DNA from: Virgibacillus necropolis
Lineage (GTDB): Bacteria; Bacillota; Bacilli; Bacillales; Amphibacillaceae
Assembly (NCBI RefSeq): GCF_002224365.1
Contig: NZ_CP022437.1
Location: 992,001 to 1,056,000, forward strand
Direction: 5' to 3'
DNA: 64,000 bases
Shown here: one piece after another, positions 34,184 through 43,299 of the stretch
How positions within the stretch are numbered: the stretch's first letter is position 1
Layout: each line of letters starts with the position of its first letter
The notes under the pieces: generated by a model
Database searches by the model: none
Seen by the model: only the letters and a program-made list of their open reading frames with translations
Told to the model about the DNA's origin: nothing
Made by a program: the position numbers and the translations under genes

Positions 34184-35023
34184 TTAATTTGACTTATCAA
34201 TAGGTACACCCACCATGCTTCCCCATTCTGTCCATGATCCATCGTAGTTTCTCACTTTGCTGAAGTTGAGAAGTTCATGTAGGACGAACCAAGTGTGAGC
34301 AGATCTTTCGCCAATACGGCAATACGTAATAATAGGTTTATCTGATGTAATCCCATTTTTGGCATATAAACCTTCGAGTTCTTCTAGCGATTTGAAAGTG
34401 CCATCTTCATTAGTAACTTCTTTCCATGGAATGTTGACAGCATGAGGAATATGTCCGCCTCGTTGTGCTGTTTCATTCATACCGGCTGGTGCAATAACCT
34501 CACCGCTGTATTCCTCTGGGCTGCGCACATCGACAAGTGGTTGAGCGTTTTTAACAGCCTCCATAACATCTGGTTGCAGAGCTCTCATGGAAGGATCAGC
34601 GCTTTTTGCTTTATATTTAGTCGGTGTTACTTTAGGTATATCATTCGTATACTTACGGGATTCCTTTTCCCATTTTACACGACCGCCGTCCATAAGCTCT
34701 ATTTTTTCATGCCCATAAAGTTTTAGCTGCCAGTATGCATAAGCGGCAAACCAATTATTGTTATCTCCGTATAACACAACGGTTGTATCAGGTGAGATGC
34801 CTGACTGACCTAACAACTGTTCCATCTGTCCACGGTCAAGAATATCCCTTCGTATCTGATCGTTTAACTGTGTTGTCCAGTTCCAAGCAATTGCCCCTTC
34901 AATATGTCCCGAGTCATAGGCACTTGTGTCAACATCTACCTCTACCACTTGAATATCGTTATCATTTTTGTGCTGAACAACCCATTCTGTTGAAACGATA
35001 GGGCCCTGTGTAGTTTTAACCAT
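34184..35023 (-). CDS. Thiosulfate/3-mercaptopyruvate sulfurtransferase, two rhodanese domains
   Basis: The 279-residue protein has an inactive N-terminal rhodanese domain (VVEVDVDTSAYDSGHIEGAI) and an active C-terminal one with the catalytic Cys235 in TYCRIGERSAHTWFVL. The CRIGERS loop is typical of bacterial thiosulfate sulfurtransferases. It moves sulfane sulfur to cyanide or other thiophiles in the cytoplasm. It stands alone; short inverted GGGACAGG repeats lie on both sides. Confidence 0.92.
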   Translation of the reverse strand: MVKTTQGPIVSTEWVVQHKNDNDIQVVEVDVDTSAYDSGHIEGAIAWNWTTQLNDQIRRDILDRGQMEQLLGQSGISPDTTVVLYGDNNNWFAAYAYWQLKLYGHEKIELMDGGRVKWEKESRKYTNDIPKVTPTKYKAKSADPSMRALQPDVMEAVKNAQPLVDVRSPEEYSGEVIAPAGMNETAQRGGHIPHAVNIPWKEVTNEDGTFKSLEELEGLYAKNGITSDKPIITYCRIGERSAHTWFVLHELLNFSKVRNYDGSWTEWGSMVGVPIDKSN

Positions 35024-35104
35024 AGTTAAAAAAGCCTCCTATATTTTTATTTAATCCGTATAGACTCTTTTCCACGTGTAGGTTTAACTAAACATTGGGA
35101 AGTA

Positions 35105-35213
35105 GGGACAGGTTCCCTTTCCTGTTATATAAGTAAAGCCAACAGCCCTTGGTGTGAACCGCGGATGCGGTCTTTTTGTTATGGTAAGATATGTGGGACA
35201 AGGAACCTGTCCC
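35105..35213. repeat. Small intergenic inverted-repeat element
   Basis: GGGACAGGTTCC (35105-35116) is repeated exactly in inverse at 35202-35213. Between them is a terminator-like stem (ACCGC-GGAT-GCGGT plus T5, about 35158-35177). A related GGGACAGG sequence is at 34094-34101. This looks like a short REP/MITE-type sequence. Confidence 0.55.
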
Positions 35214-35220
35214 CACGGCC

Positions 35221-36258
35221 CTATGGCGTTACGACACATTTAAGTCCTTCTTTATTTATAGCTGTTTGAAAAGCCTTTTCCGTCTCTTTTAATGGAAAAG
35301 TATGCGTAATCAAAGATGGAAAGTCGATTAGCCCTTGGTCGATCCACTTCACGGCTTCTAAATGGAGGGTCCGAGGTGCGCCGTGTGTGCCAACAACATT
35401 TAATTGTTTGTAAATAATATGATTCGTATTAACTTCCATATCTTTTACATGTTTTATTCCGGCAAAGTACAGTACACTTCCAGTTTTTTTAACTACTTCA
35501 AGTGCTTCTCTTTGTACAGCAGGTGAAGGGGCAGTGACGATAACAACATCAGCACCATAACCCTCAGTAGCCGTTTTAACCTTCTCATCAACAGTGGTGG
35601 TACTTGGGTCAATGACGATGTCCGCCCCAAATTCTGAGGCTTTTTTCCGTCTTGGTGCAGACCGTTGTACAGCAATCACACTTGCTGCTCCCATTTTTTT
35701 TGCTGCTGCAATATACATACAACCAATCGCACCGGCACCATATACGACAACAGTATCTCCGGGTGTTACATTTGCCTCATACAGCCCGCTCAATACACAG
35801 GAGAAGGGTTCTGATAAGCTTGCTAATTCAAAGGAGGTCGTGTCAGCAATTTTTTGAATGGATCCGTGTTCAACAAACGTTTTTGGTAAGACCACATATT
35901 CAGAGAAGCCTCCGTCAATGTGGTAACCGACTGATTTCTCTTGAATACAATGATGTCCTTGATTCTTTTGACAAAATAGACATTCACCACAGGGGATATG
36001 AGCCCCCAGTGTTACTCTATCACCAATTTGGAATCTAGTAATATTCTTTCCTGATTCAACAATTTCACCAGCAATTTCATGGCCGATAACTCTTGGATAA
36101 TCAACTCGGTTATCACCGTTTTGATAGATTCGTAAATCGGAGCCACATACTCCCGTAGCATGAACCTTTATTAAAATTTCGTTATCATCGATGGTCGGGA
36201 AAATTCGTTCTTGAAATTCTAATGTTTCCTTATCTGTTAGAGCAACTACATTCATCAT
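35221..36258 (-). CDS. Zinc-dependent medium-chain dehydrogenase (sorbitol/threonine dehydrogenase-like)
   Basis: The 345-residue enzyme has the catalytic zinc site (VCGSDLR, GHEIAGEIVESG), the structural zinc motif CGECLFCQKNQGHHC with four Cys, and the NAD-binding VVVYGAGAIGCMYIAAAK. The closest family members oxidise polyols, polyol phosphates or threonine. It lies between the two sorC genes and near the glucitol PTS, so a polyol or polyol-phosphate substrate is likely, but it is on the opposite strand and has no visible SorC box. Confidence 0.88.
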   Translation of the reverse strand: MMNVVALTDKETLEFQERIFPTIDDNEILIKVHATGVCGSDLRIYQNGDNRVDYPRVIGHEIAGEIVESGKNITRFQIGDRVTLGAHIPCGECLFCQKNQGHHCIQEKSVGYHIDGGFSEYVVLPKTFVEHGSIQKIADTTSFELASLSEPFSCVLSGLYEANVTPGDTVVVYGAGAIGCMYIAAAKKMGAASVIAVQRSAPRRKKASEFGADIVIDPSTTTVDEKVKTATEGYGADVVIVTAPSPAVQREALEVVKKTGSVLYFAGIKHVKDMEVNTNHIIYKQLNVVGTHGAPRTLHLEAVKWIDQGLIDFPSLITHTFPLKETEKAFQTAINKEGLKCVVTP

Positions 36259-36285
36259 GAAACCTCCTTGTGTTATTGACTAAGC

Positions 36286-36400
36286 TCCAGCGCCTATCCC
36301 GCCAGAGGTTATAGATATATCGGATGAGCGTTGATATCCGGGATTGAACGTTGAAATATTCGAATGAGTGTTGATTATCCCGATCGAACTTAAGATGAAT
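36286..36400. repeat. Intergenic repeat fragment
   Basis: The stretch begins AGCTCCAGCGCCTATCCCGC, a phrase I recall as common between Bacillaceae genes, then has three imperfect copies of GAxxGTTGAxAT. No gene is present in 36259-36477. Confidence 0.35.
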
Positions 36401-36477
36401 CTCTTTGTGATAACACCTTCACTAGAGATGCGCCTTAAATTTGCCTGAGGCTGACCAAGGATCAGTCTTTTCTCAAT

Positions 36478-38124
36478 TTACTTGAATGTTAATGATTTTT
36501 TGATTAAATAGTGCATGGTTCTTTTTTCTTCTTCGATTTTAGCTGTATCCCAATGTAATATATCCGCCATTTCTGTTGTTACTTGGTCAAGCGTTTGTTT
36601 TACTTTATCGGGGTCAAATAAGAGATAACTAGTTCGACGATCATAGAAATCGGCGAGTGTTGCAACCATCTCATTTTCAATTGTATATCTAACTTCAGCA
36701 ACTATATTTCTTTGCTCTTTTTTCGGGTATTCAGAATCGTAGTCACTCATTTGTTGGAGCAATTTTTCTGTATTTGCTCCATAACGGAAGACATATGCAT
36801 GGACCTCATCTTCTGTTAGATTTAAGTCATGGTAATGACCATGTAATTGATCAACAAAAGCTGTGATAGCATTTGCTGATTCAAATTTTCCTCCTGATAG
36901 CTTTACATGTTCTGTCTGGGCAGGCAAGGGTTTCCTTTGTTCCTTTTTATCTATATGCTGTAAAACGCGCTCAGCCATTTTTCTGTAGCCAGTTAGTTTT
37001 CCGCCTGCAATCGTAATCAGTCCAGTATCCGATTCAAAAATTTCATCATGTCTGGACAGTTCGGATGGTGATTTGCCATCTTCGCCTATTAACGGTCGGA
37101 TCCCCGCCCAACTTGAGATGACGTGACTGACGTTAAGGTGTAAAGAAGGAAACATGTCATTTAAACACCCTACTAAATAGTCTACCTCTGTTCGCTTAAC
37201 ATGAATGTCTTCCATATCCTCTTTGTAAATAGATTCTGTTGAACCTACGTACGTGCGGTTGCCTACAGGAATTACTGCAATCATCCGTCCTTTATGCTGG
37301 AAATAGATGGAGGATTTAACAGGTACTGATTGATGGTCAAATACAAGGTGAATTCCCTTTGCAAGTACCATATATTTACCTTCTACTGGACGGTCTTTTT
37401 TTCTTACAACATCTACCCATGGGCCAGCTGCGTTTACGATATGTGTCGCATTTATCGTAAAGGTTTTGCCATCGATGTTATCTTTTACGACAACTCCTTT
37501 TACACGATTATGCGCATCTTGAAGAAAGTCGGTCATTTCTGCGTAATTTAAAACGGCGGCTCCTTTTTCAAATGCAGTTTTAGCTATCTCCATCGTAAGA
37601 CGGCTATCATCGGTACGATATTCGACATATTCACCGCTGCCTTGGATTACCTTTTTATTAAATAAAGGTTCATTTTGTAACGTTTTTTTCTTGGAATAAA
37701 GGCTATGACGTTCCTCTTTTTTAACTCCAGCCAGTCGATCATACAATGTGAGACCAGCCTTTAAAGTAAGCAAATTATAGTATTCTTTTTTGATAATTGG
37801 AAAGTTCATTTTTATTGGATAGACAAGATGCCGTGCATTATTATATACAATGTCTCTTTCTCTACCAGTCTCTTTTACTACTGGGAAATCAAGCTTTTGT
37901 AAATATTTTAATCCCCCATGAATTAATTTCCCTGAACGGCTACTAGTTCCAGAAGCGAAGTCATTTCGTTCAATCAACCCTACTTTTAAACCGCGACTAA
38001 CAGCCTCGAGTGCAATACCGCAACCAGTTATCCCGCCGCCAATTACTAGTACATCAAAATCCTCGTTTTCTAAGTTATCTACCATTGTGGCACGATTTAA
38101 TGTAGAAAATGCTTTTCCATCCAT
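36478..38124 (-). CDS. glpD: Aerobic glycerol-3-phosphate dehydrogenase
   Basis: The 548-residue FAD enzyme oxidises glycerol 3-phosphate to dihydroxyacetone phosphate and passes electrons to quinone at the membrane. VLVIGGGITGCGIALEAVSR binds FAD, and DFASGTSSRSGKLIHGGLKY is the GlpD signature; the C-terminal helical DAO_C domain is present. The length fits the family (about 555). glpF, glpK and glpP are not adjacent. Its promoter region faces the second sorC gene (38125-38322). Confidence 0.95.
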   Translation of the reverse strand: MDGKAFSTLNRATMVDNLENEDFDVLVIGGGITGCGIALEAVSRGLKVGLIERNDFASGTSSRSGKLIHGGLKYLQKLDFPVVKETGRERDIVYNNARHLVYPIKMNFPIIKKEYYNLLTLKAGLTLYDRLAGVKKEERHSLYSKKKTLQNEPLFNKKVIQGSGEYVEYRTDDSRLTMEIAKTAFEKGAAVLNYAEMTDFLQDAHNRVKGVVVKDNIDGKTFTINATHIVNAAGPWVDVVRKKDRPVEGKYMVLAKGIHLVFDHQSVPVKSSIYFQHKGRMIAVIPVGNRTYVGSTESIYKEDMEDIHVKRTEVDYLVGCLNDMFPSLHLNVSHVISSWAGIRPLIGEDGKSPSELSRHDEIFESDTGLITIAGGKLTGYRKMAERVLQHIDKKEQRKPLPAQTEHVKLSGGKFESANAITAFVDQLHGHYHDLNLTEDEVHAYVFRYGANTEKLLQQMSDYDSEYPKKEQRNIVAEVRYTIENEMVATLADFYDRRTSYLLFDPDKVKQTLDQVTTEMADILHWDTAKIEEEKRTMHYLIKKSLTFK

Positions 38125-38322
38125 AGTATTACCAACTCCTTTTCAGCAAACGCTTTTTACAATTGTTCTTTTATTTTACAAAAGTTAATTATCTTCATCT
38201 TAACCAGTTTTCAATTTTTAGTCAATAAAAGGCTTACATAACTGTTATAACTTATAACTTCGATTATGTTACTATTATATCAATCTAAAAAATTGTCAAT
38301 TGTAACAAGGGGGATCATATAA

Positions 38323-39267
38323 GTGAAAATGAAAGATGAACGATTAATTGTAAAGGTAGCAAAACTTTATTATTTGGAAGGGTGGACGCAAAGCCAAATT
38401 TCTAAAAAGGTTGGATTGTCGAGACCTATTATTTCTAAAATGATTAAAGAGGCAAATGAAAACAATATAGTAGAAATATATATTAAAGATGAAACGGCAC
38501 ATACGGTGGACCTCGAGAGAATATTAGAAAATGAATATGGACTAAATGAAGTTTTTGTACTAGCTGCATCTGATGGTAATTCCGAATTAGTTAGGCGAAA
38601 TTTAGGTCAAGTGGCGGCAACATATTTATCGAAACGACTCGATGATGTTAACAAAATTGGTATTTCATGGGGAAAATCAATCCATACATTAATAGAAGAA
38701 TTACGAAACCAAGAAAAAAACCATATTCATGTAACACCGTTAATTGGTGGAATGGGTCAACGTTATGTTCATTATCATTCCAACCATCTGACATTTCAGC
38801 TTGCGGAAAAGTTAAATACTAGCTCTTCCTATCTATATGCTCCCGCGATAGCTGATACGGTTGAGTTGAAAAACCAGCTTTGTGAAACAGAAGACATTAG
38901 CAAAGTATTGAATGAAGGAAGAAACGTTGACATAGCTGTTGTTGGAATAGGCGTTCCGACTAAAATGAATACGATGGCTGAACTGGGATATCTAAGTGAA
39001 CAGGACATTTTAACACTTGGTGATTCAGGGTCTATAGGCGATTTGAATTCAAATTTTTTTGATATAGATGGAATTGAAATTGATCATCCAGTAAACCAAC
39101 GAAGAATCGGACTTAATCTAGAGGATATCAAAAAAATTCCAGAAGTAATTGCTATTGCGGAAGGTGTACATAAAAGCGGAAGCCTTCAAGTAGCATTGAA
39201 AGCTCGGTATATTAATACATTATTTATCGATGCAAACACTGCTGAAAAGCTGATTAATAGCGATTGA
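38323..39267 (+). CDS. SorC-family regulator, copy 2, next to the glucitol PTS
   Basis: The 314-residue protein has the same helix-turn-helix (YYLEGWTQSQISKKVGLSRP) and sugar-phosphate domain (GISWGKSIHTLIEEL, PLIGGMGQRYVHYHSNHL) as copy 1. The GTG at 38323 is chosen because AAGGGGG sits ten bases upstream. It is transcribed toward the gutM-srlAEB operon 134 bases away, so it is the best candidate to bind the paired TTACAAATGTAA boxes there. The likely effector is glucitol 6-phosphate or a related polyol phosphate. Confidence 0.93.
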   Translation: MKMKDERLIVKVAKLYYLEGWTQSQISKKVGLSRPIISKMIKEANENNIVEIYIKDETAHTVDLERILENEYGLNEVFVLAASDGNSELVRRNLGQVAATYLSKRLDDVNKIGISWGKSIHTLIEELRNQEKNHIHVTPLIGGMGQRYVHYHSNHLTFQLAEKLNTSSSYLYAPAIADTVELKNQLCETEDISKVLNEGRNVDIAVVGIGVPTKMNTMAELGYLSEQDILTLGDSGSIGDLNSNFFDIDGIEIDHPVNQRRIGLNLEDIKKIPEVIAIAEGVHKSGSLQVALKARYINTLFIDANTAEKLINSD

Positions 39268-39325
39268 GCATTAATGAGTAATGGTAATTTAATAATATAA
39301 TTTTTCAAAATTATTGATAAAGTTA

Positions 39326-39354
39326 TTGACATTATCATGTAAGCGTTTTATTAT
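39326..39354 (+). promoter_or_regulatory. Sigma-A promoter of the glucitol PTS operon with a cre-like spacer
   Basis: TTGACA (39326-39331), 17 bases, TATTAT (39349-39354). The spacer contains TGTAAGCGTTTTA (39338-39350), close to a CcpA cre site, which would block this promoter when glucose is present. Confidence 0.75.
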
Positions 39355-39357
39355 AGT

Positions 39358-39388
39358 TTACAAAGTTAATAACCAATTACAAATGTAA
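39358..39388. promoter_or_regulatory. Paired SorC operator before gutM
   Basis: TTACAAAGTTAA (39358-39369) and TTACAAATGTAA (39377-39388) are 19 bp apart and begin three bases after the -10 element. The second box runs directly into the ribosome-binding site AAAGGAGG. Confidence 0.75.
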
Positions 39389-39401
39389 AGGAGGCCGCAA
39401 C

Positions 39402-39800
39402 ATGTGGGGTACTTTCATTTTGGTATTTGCGGCAATATGGGCATTGCAGTATGTGTTGACGCAAATACAAGTAAAACATTATCGAGCTAGTATTAAAGAG
39501 TTTGCTAAATTGGACTCAGGTTATTTGGGGACAGGATTTTATCGAAAAAAACTCGGTACTGGAGCACTTGTCATGTTAGTTTGTGATGAACAGTCACAGG
39601 TTGTTGAAGCAAAAGTAATGAAAGGTATCACAGTTTTTGCCAGGTTTAAAAGTATAGATCGGCTAAAGGGGATGAAATTGGAAGAAAGTAAACATGCAGA
39701 TTTTTTATTAATGAAAGAGAAGAATGCGCTAGAAGGTGCAATTAATATGATTGAAAAAGAAATGAATAAACGGAAGGAGAATGAAGCATGGATTTCTTAA
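39402..39800 (+). CDS. gutM: Glucitol operon activator GutM
   Basis: The 132-residue protein has one N-terminal membrane segment (FILVFAAIWALQYVLTQIQV) and a soluble region with the family stretch GTGFYRKKLGTGALVMLVCD. GutM-family proteins are always next to glucitol PTS genes and affect their expression. AAAGGAGG precedes the ATG. It overlaps srlA by 13 bases. Confidence 0.9.
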   Translation: MWGTFILVFAAIWALQYVLTQIQVKHYRASIKEFAKLDSGYLGTGFYRKKLGTGALVMLVCDEQSQVVEAKVMKGITVFARFKSIDRLKGMKLEESKHADFLLMKEKNALEGAINMIEKEMNKRKENEAWIS

Positions 39801-40333
39801 TTAAATTGGCTGAAGGTTTCATTGGAATGTTTCAGGCTGGTGGCGATCAATTTATGGGGTTAGTCACTGGCATCATTCCATTATTGGTTGTTTTAATCAC
39901 GGCAGTTAACGCAGTAATTAGATTTATTGGGGAAGAAAAAGTATATAGTTTTGCCCAAAAATGTACTAAGTATTTTATTTTACGATATACTATTTTTCCG
40001 TTTCTAGCTGTATTCTTTTTGACCAATCCGATGTGTTATACATTTGGACGTTTTTTACCAGAAAAACAAAAACCGGCATTCTACGATTCAGCAGTATCAT
40101 TTGTTCATCCAATTACTGGTCTGTTTCCACATGCGAATCCAGCTGAATTATTTGTTTATTTAGGAGTTGCTGCGGGGATTACAGAACTTGGACTATCACT
40201 TGGACCATTGGCATTACGTTATTTATTGGTTGGTATTGTAGTAATGTTGTTACGCGGTGTCGTAACTGAATTTATAACAGATCGAATGATAAAAAGCAAA
40301 GCTAAAAATTCTGAGGGAAACATTGCTGCATAA
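39788..40333 (+). CDS. srlA: PTS glucitol/sorbitol-specific EIIC (membrane channel part 1)
   Basis: The 181-residue membrane protein begins FLIKLAEGFIGMFQAGGDQF and contains FLTNPMCYTFGRFLPEKQKP, both characteristic of SrlA/GutA. It forms the sugar channel with the C part of SrlE. AAGGAG precedes the ATG. It is followed 19 bases later by srlE. Confidence 0.95.
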   Translation: MDFLIKLAEGFIGMFQAGGDQFMGLVTGIIPLLVVLITAVNAVIRFIGEEKVYSFAQKCTKYFILRYTIFPFLAVFFLTNPMCYTFGRFLPEKQKPAFYDSAVSFVHPITGLFPHANPAELFVYLGVAAGITELGLSLGPLALRYLLVGIVVMLLRGVVTEFITDRMIKSKAKNSEGNIAA

Positions 40334-40352
40334 AATAGAGGGGGTATTTTAA

Positions 40353-41414
40353 GTGAGTAACTTTAAACCTGTAAAGGTAACGAAAGGTCCATCTGGATGG
40401 GGCGGGCCACTGATTATACAACCAACTGAAGACAAGAAATATATCGTTTCTGTTACTGGTGGTGGAATACACCCAGTAGCTCAAGAAATTGCTGACCAGT
40501 CAGGTGGTATAGCGATAGATGGGTTTGAAAAGTCTGTAGAAAAAGAGAATATGGCAGCGGTAGTAATCAACTGTGGAGGTACGGCTAGAAGTGGTGTTTA
40601 TCCCAAGTTAGGGATCCCGACTATCAATACGTTTAGCAACTCACCTTCAGGCCCGCTAGCAAAATTTATTAACGAGACCAATTTCGTTTCTGGTATCGAT
40701 GTGAAGAATATTGTAGGAGCGGATGGATCTGGATCAGTGGATACTGTACCTACAAATGAAAAACGCGCGGAAGATCAAAATGAAGGAAATCAGGGATCAT
40801 TGCTAGATAAAGATGTAGCAAAGAAAAAGAAAGAAGAAGCAAAAGAAAGCGCTTCAAGCCATAATAAAGGTAAAAAGAATCCTATCATGAAATTAATTGA
40901 AGTACTGGGTAATAAGGTTGGAAACGTCGTAAGTATTTTTTTCCAATCTGGTAGAGATACAATTGAGACAATCATCAAAAATATTTTACCTTTCATGGCA
41001 TTTGTTAGTGCCCTAATTGGAATTATTAACTATACAGGAATCGGGGATTTAATAGCAAACTTAGTAGCACCATTGGCTACTAATCTAGTAGGAATGCTTA
41101 TTTTATCATTAATCGCTTCCATTCCAGTAATCTCCCCTTTACTAGCACCTGGAGCAGTTATTGCACAAGTTGTTGGAGTTCTTATTGGTGTTGAAATTGG
41201 AAAGGGTAATATTCCGCCACAAATGGCATTGCCAGCATTGTTTGCCATAAATCCACAAGTTGGGACAGATTTCGTTCCAGTTGGATTAACGTTAGGGGAA
41301 GCAAAGCCGGAAACAATTGAAATCGGTGTACCCGCTGTATTATTCTCGCGACTAATCACCGGTCCAGCAGCAGTTGTGATAGCCTACTTTGCTAGTTTTG
41401 GTTTATATAGTTAA
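40353..41414 (+). CDS. srlE: PTS glucitol/sorbitol-specific EIIBC
   Basis: The 353-residue protein has an N-terminal EIIB domain with the phosphorylated Cys74 in [15 protein letters not shown], a charged linker (residues about 130-175), and a membrane EIIC domain of about 4-5 segments ([20 protein letters not shown], then [19 protein letters not shown]). The start is GTG with GAGGGGG upstream. Together with SrlA and SrlB it imports glucitol as glucitol 6-phosphate. Confidence 0.95.
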   Translation: MSNFKPVKVTKGPSGWGGPLIIQPTEDKKYIVSVTGGGIHPVAQEIADQSGGIAIDGFEKSVEKENMAAVVINCGGTARSGVYPKLGIPTINTFSNSPSGPLAKFINETNFVSGIDVKNIVGADGSGSVDTVPTNEKRAEDQNEGNQGSLLDKDVAKKKKEEAKESASSHNKGKKNPIMKLIEVLGNKVGNVVSIFFQSGRDTIETIIKNILPFMAFVSALIGIINYTGIGDLIANLVAPLATNLVGMLILSLIASIPVISPLLAPGAVIAQVVGVLIGVEIGKGNIPPQMALPALFAINPQVGTDFVPVGLTLGEAKPETIEIGVPAVLFSRLITGPAAVVIAYFASFGLYS

Positions 41415-41428
41415 CTACTAATAAAATA

Positions 41429-41457
41429 TTGACTAAAAACTAAATCTTCTATATAAT
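41429..41457 (+). promoter_or_regulatory. Sigma-A promoter internal to the glucitol locus, before srlB
   Basis: TTGACT (41429-41434), 17 bases, TATAAT (41452-41457). It gives srlB and the downstream oxidoreductase their own promoter. Confidence 0.8.
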
Positions 41458-41487
41458 TACAAATGTAATTGTTTGTTACATTTGTAA
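41457..41487. promoter_or_regulatory. Paired SorC operator before srlB
   Basis: TTACAAATGTAA (41457-41468) and its inverse TTACATTTGTAA (41476-41487) form a perfect inverted repeat, extended by one A/T on each side, spaced 19 bp centre to centre. It overlaps the end of the -10 element and the expected start of transcription. Confidence 0.8.
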
Positions 41488-41520
41488 TTTATTTTTTTAA
41501 TACGTAAGGAGTGACAATTC

Positions 41521-41892
41521 ATGATGACTACGACTTATACGGAAATTAATGTAGTTGAGCTAGGTGCAGAGGCTGGGTTAATGTTTGAAGAAAAAATGAT
41601 GATTTTATTTAATGACACCGTTCCAGCGGATTTAAAGGATATAGCGGTTGTACATGATAAAAGATTGTGGACAGAGGAAGTAAAAACTGGTGACGAAATG
41701 GTCATTGATGGGGAAGCATTTAAGGTATTATTCGTTGGTGATAAAGCTAATGAAACATTAAAGGAACTAGGACATGCAACATTTCATTTTAATGGATCTA
41801 CAAACTCAGATTTACCTGGAACCATTTGTTTAGAGGCTAAACCCATACCTCATTTAACTAGTAATTCGGTTATATCGTTTAGAAGAGAATAA
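41521..41892 (+). CDS. srlB: PTS glucitol/sorbitol-specific EIIA
   Basis: The 123-residue protein matches SrlB/GutB: MILFNDTVPADLKDIAVVHD (the His is the likely phosphorylation site) and ATFHFNGSTNSDLPGTICLE. TAAGGAGTGA precedes two adjacent ATGs (41521, 41524). It hands phosphate from HPr to the EIIB domain of SrlE. Confidence 0.93.
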   Translation: MMTTTYTEINVVELGAEAGLMFEEKMMILFNDTVPADLKDIAVVHDKRLWTEEVKTGDEMVIDGEAFKVLFVGDKANETLKELGHATFHFNGSTNSDLPGTICLEAKPIPHLTSNSVISFRRE

Positions 41893-41915
41893 CGTATCGT
41901 TAGGAGTGAAGGAAA

Positions 41916-43205
41916 ATGCTAGGATTAAATAGAAAACTGCAAAGATTAGAAGATGAAGGTTCCTATATAAAGGTAGGTCTTGTAGGAGCAGGTCAGATGG
42001 GGAGAGGTATGATCTCCCAAATTGAGGGTATGAAAGGAATGCGCGTTGTTATTACTGCAGATTTGATGGTTGAAAATGTTGAAAACGCTTATAAAAATGC
42101 AGGGATAGATGCAGCAGATATTGTTAACACAACCGACGTGTACAAGGCTAGTGAAGCGGTTAGAAATAATCAAGTAATTGCAACCTCGGATATAAAGCTT
42201 GTTACATCATTACCAGAGGTAGACGTTGTTGTCGATGCTACAGGTGTTCCGAATATCGGGGCAGAAATTGCTTGGGATACCATTTTGAATAAGAAACATA
42301 TTGTTATGTTGAACGTGGAAGCTGACGTTACTGTTGGGCCACTTTTGAAGAAGATGGCTGATGCTAGTGGTGTTGTATATACTGGATCAGCAGGAGATGA
42401 GCCAGGAGCAATTATGGAATTGTATGATTTCGCAGATGCAATTGGCTTTGAAATTGTTGCATTAGGTAAAGGGAAGAACAATCCATTAAATCTGGAAGCA
42501 AATCCAGCAACTGCTGAGGAGGAAGCAAAAACGAAAGGATCCAGTCCAAAAATGCTTGCCTCTTTCCAGGATGGAACGAAAACAATGGTTGAGATGAATG
42601 CGGTTGCTAATGCCACAGGTTTTTCTCCTGATCAGCCAGGGATGCATGGATTTAGCGGTTCTGTTTCAGACTTACCAGGGTTGTTCATTGAAAAAGAAAA
42701 AGGTGGTCAACTGAATGGAAGAAAGGTAGTAGATTTTGTTAATGGTGTTGCTCCAGGGGTATTTGCAATCATTGCTTCAGACAAGGAAGAAGTAAATGCC
42801 GAATTGAAGTATTTAAAAATGGGGGATGGCCCGAATTACGTTCTCTACCGTCCTTATCATTTGACCAGTTTAGAAACACCACTATCGATTGCTAAAGCTT
42901 ATTTTGACCATGAAGCAACGATTGCTCCTTACTATGGTTTACAGGGAGAAACCGTTACTGTAGCTAAGAAAGACCTTAACGCAGGGGATTACCTTGATAG
43001 CATTGGTGGCTTCACAGTATACGGAAAGCTGCTAAAGGCAAATGAAGCAAATGAGATGAATGCACTTCCTCTGGGATTAATTGATAAGAATGTAAGAATG
43101 AAGAAAGCTGTCAAAAAAGGTGACATTATTACCTATGATGCGATTGAACAAACAAAAGAGTCAACCATTTGGAAGTTGCGTTCCATGCAAGATAGAGAAT
43201 TCTAA
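41916..43205 (+). CDS. NAD(P)-dependent oxidoreductase with C-terminal SAF domain (homoserine-dehydrogenase-like)
   Basis: The 429-residue protein has an N-terminal Rossmann motif (VGLVGAGQMGRGMISQI), a homoserine-dehydrogenase-like catalytic middle (VVDATGVPNIGAEIAWDTIL, GSAGDEPGAIMELYDFA), and a SAF-domain end (TVAKKDLNAGDYLDSIGGFT). Such proteins are sometimes mislabelled as FlgA because of the SAF domain. It is 23 bases after srlB under the same promoter, so it most likely acts on the imported polyol phosphate or a product; this is inference. A terminator follows. Confidence 0.82.
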   Translation: MLGLNRKLQRLEDEGSYIKVGLVGAGQMGRGMISQIEGMKGMRVVITADLMVENVENAYKNAGIDAADIVNTTDVYKASEAVRNNQVIATSDIKLVTSLPEVDVVVDATGVPNIGAEIAWDTILNKKHIVMLNVEADVTVGPLLKKMADASGVVYTGSAGDEPGAIMELYDFADAIGFEIVALGKGKNNPLNLEANPATAEEEAKTKGSSPKMLASFQDGTKTMVEMNAVANATGFSPDQPGMHGFSGSVSDLPGLFIEKEKGGQLNGRKVVDFVNGVAPGVFAIIASDKEEVNAELKYLKMGDGPNYVLYRPYHLTSLETPLSIAKAYFDHEATIAPYYGLQGETVTVAKKDLNAGDYLDSIGGFTVYGKLLKANEANEMNALPLGLIDKNVRMKKAVKKGDIITYDAIEQTKESTIWKLRSMQDREF

Positions 43206-43208
43206 GTT

Positions 43209-43250
43209 AAAAAACTCCCCACTTCCAATTATAAGTGAGGAGTTTTTTTA
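43209..43250 (+). terminator. Terminator of the glucitol operon
   Basis: AAAACTCCCCACTT and AAGTGAGGAGTTTT pair along 14 positions with one mismatch, followed by TTT. Confidence 0.9.
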
Positions 43251-43268
43251 ATAATAGAATAGTTTCAC

Positions 43269-43297
43269 TTGACGTCTGTAGAATATAAATGTATTCT
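43269..43297 (+). promoter_or_regulatory. Sigma-A promoter of the aco operon
   Basis: TTGACG (43269-43274), 17 bases, TATTCT (43292-43297). Acetoin operons in Bacillus are often sigma-54/AcoR dependent; no AcoR gene or -24/-12 element is visible here. Confidence 0.65.
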
Positions 43298-43299
43298 TG

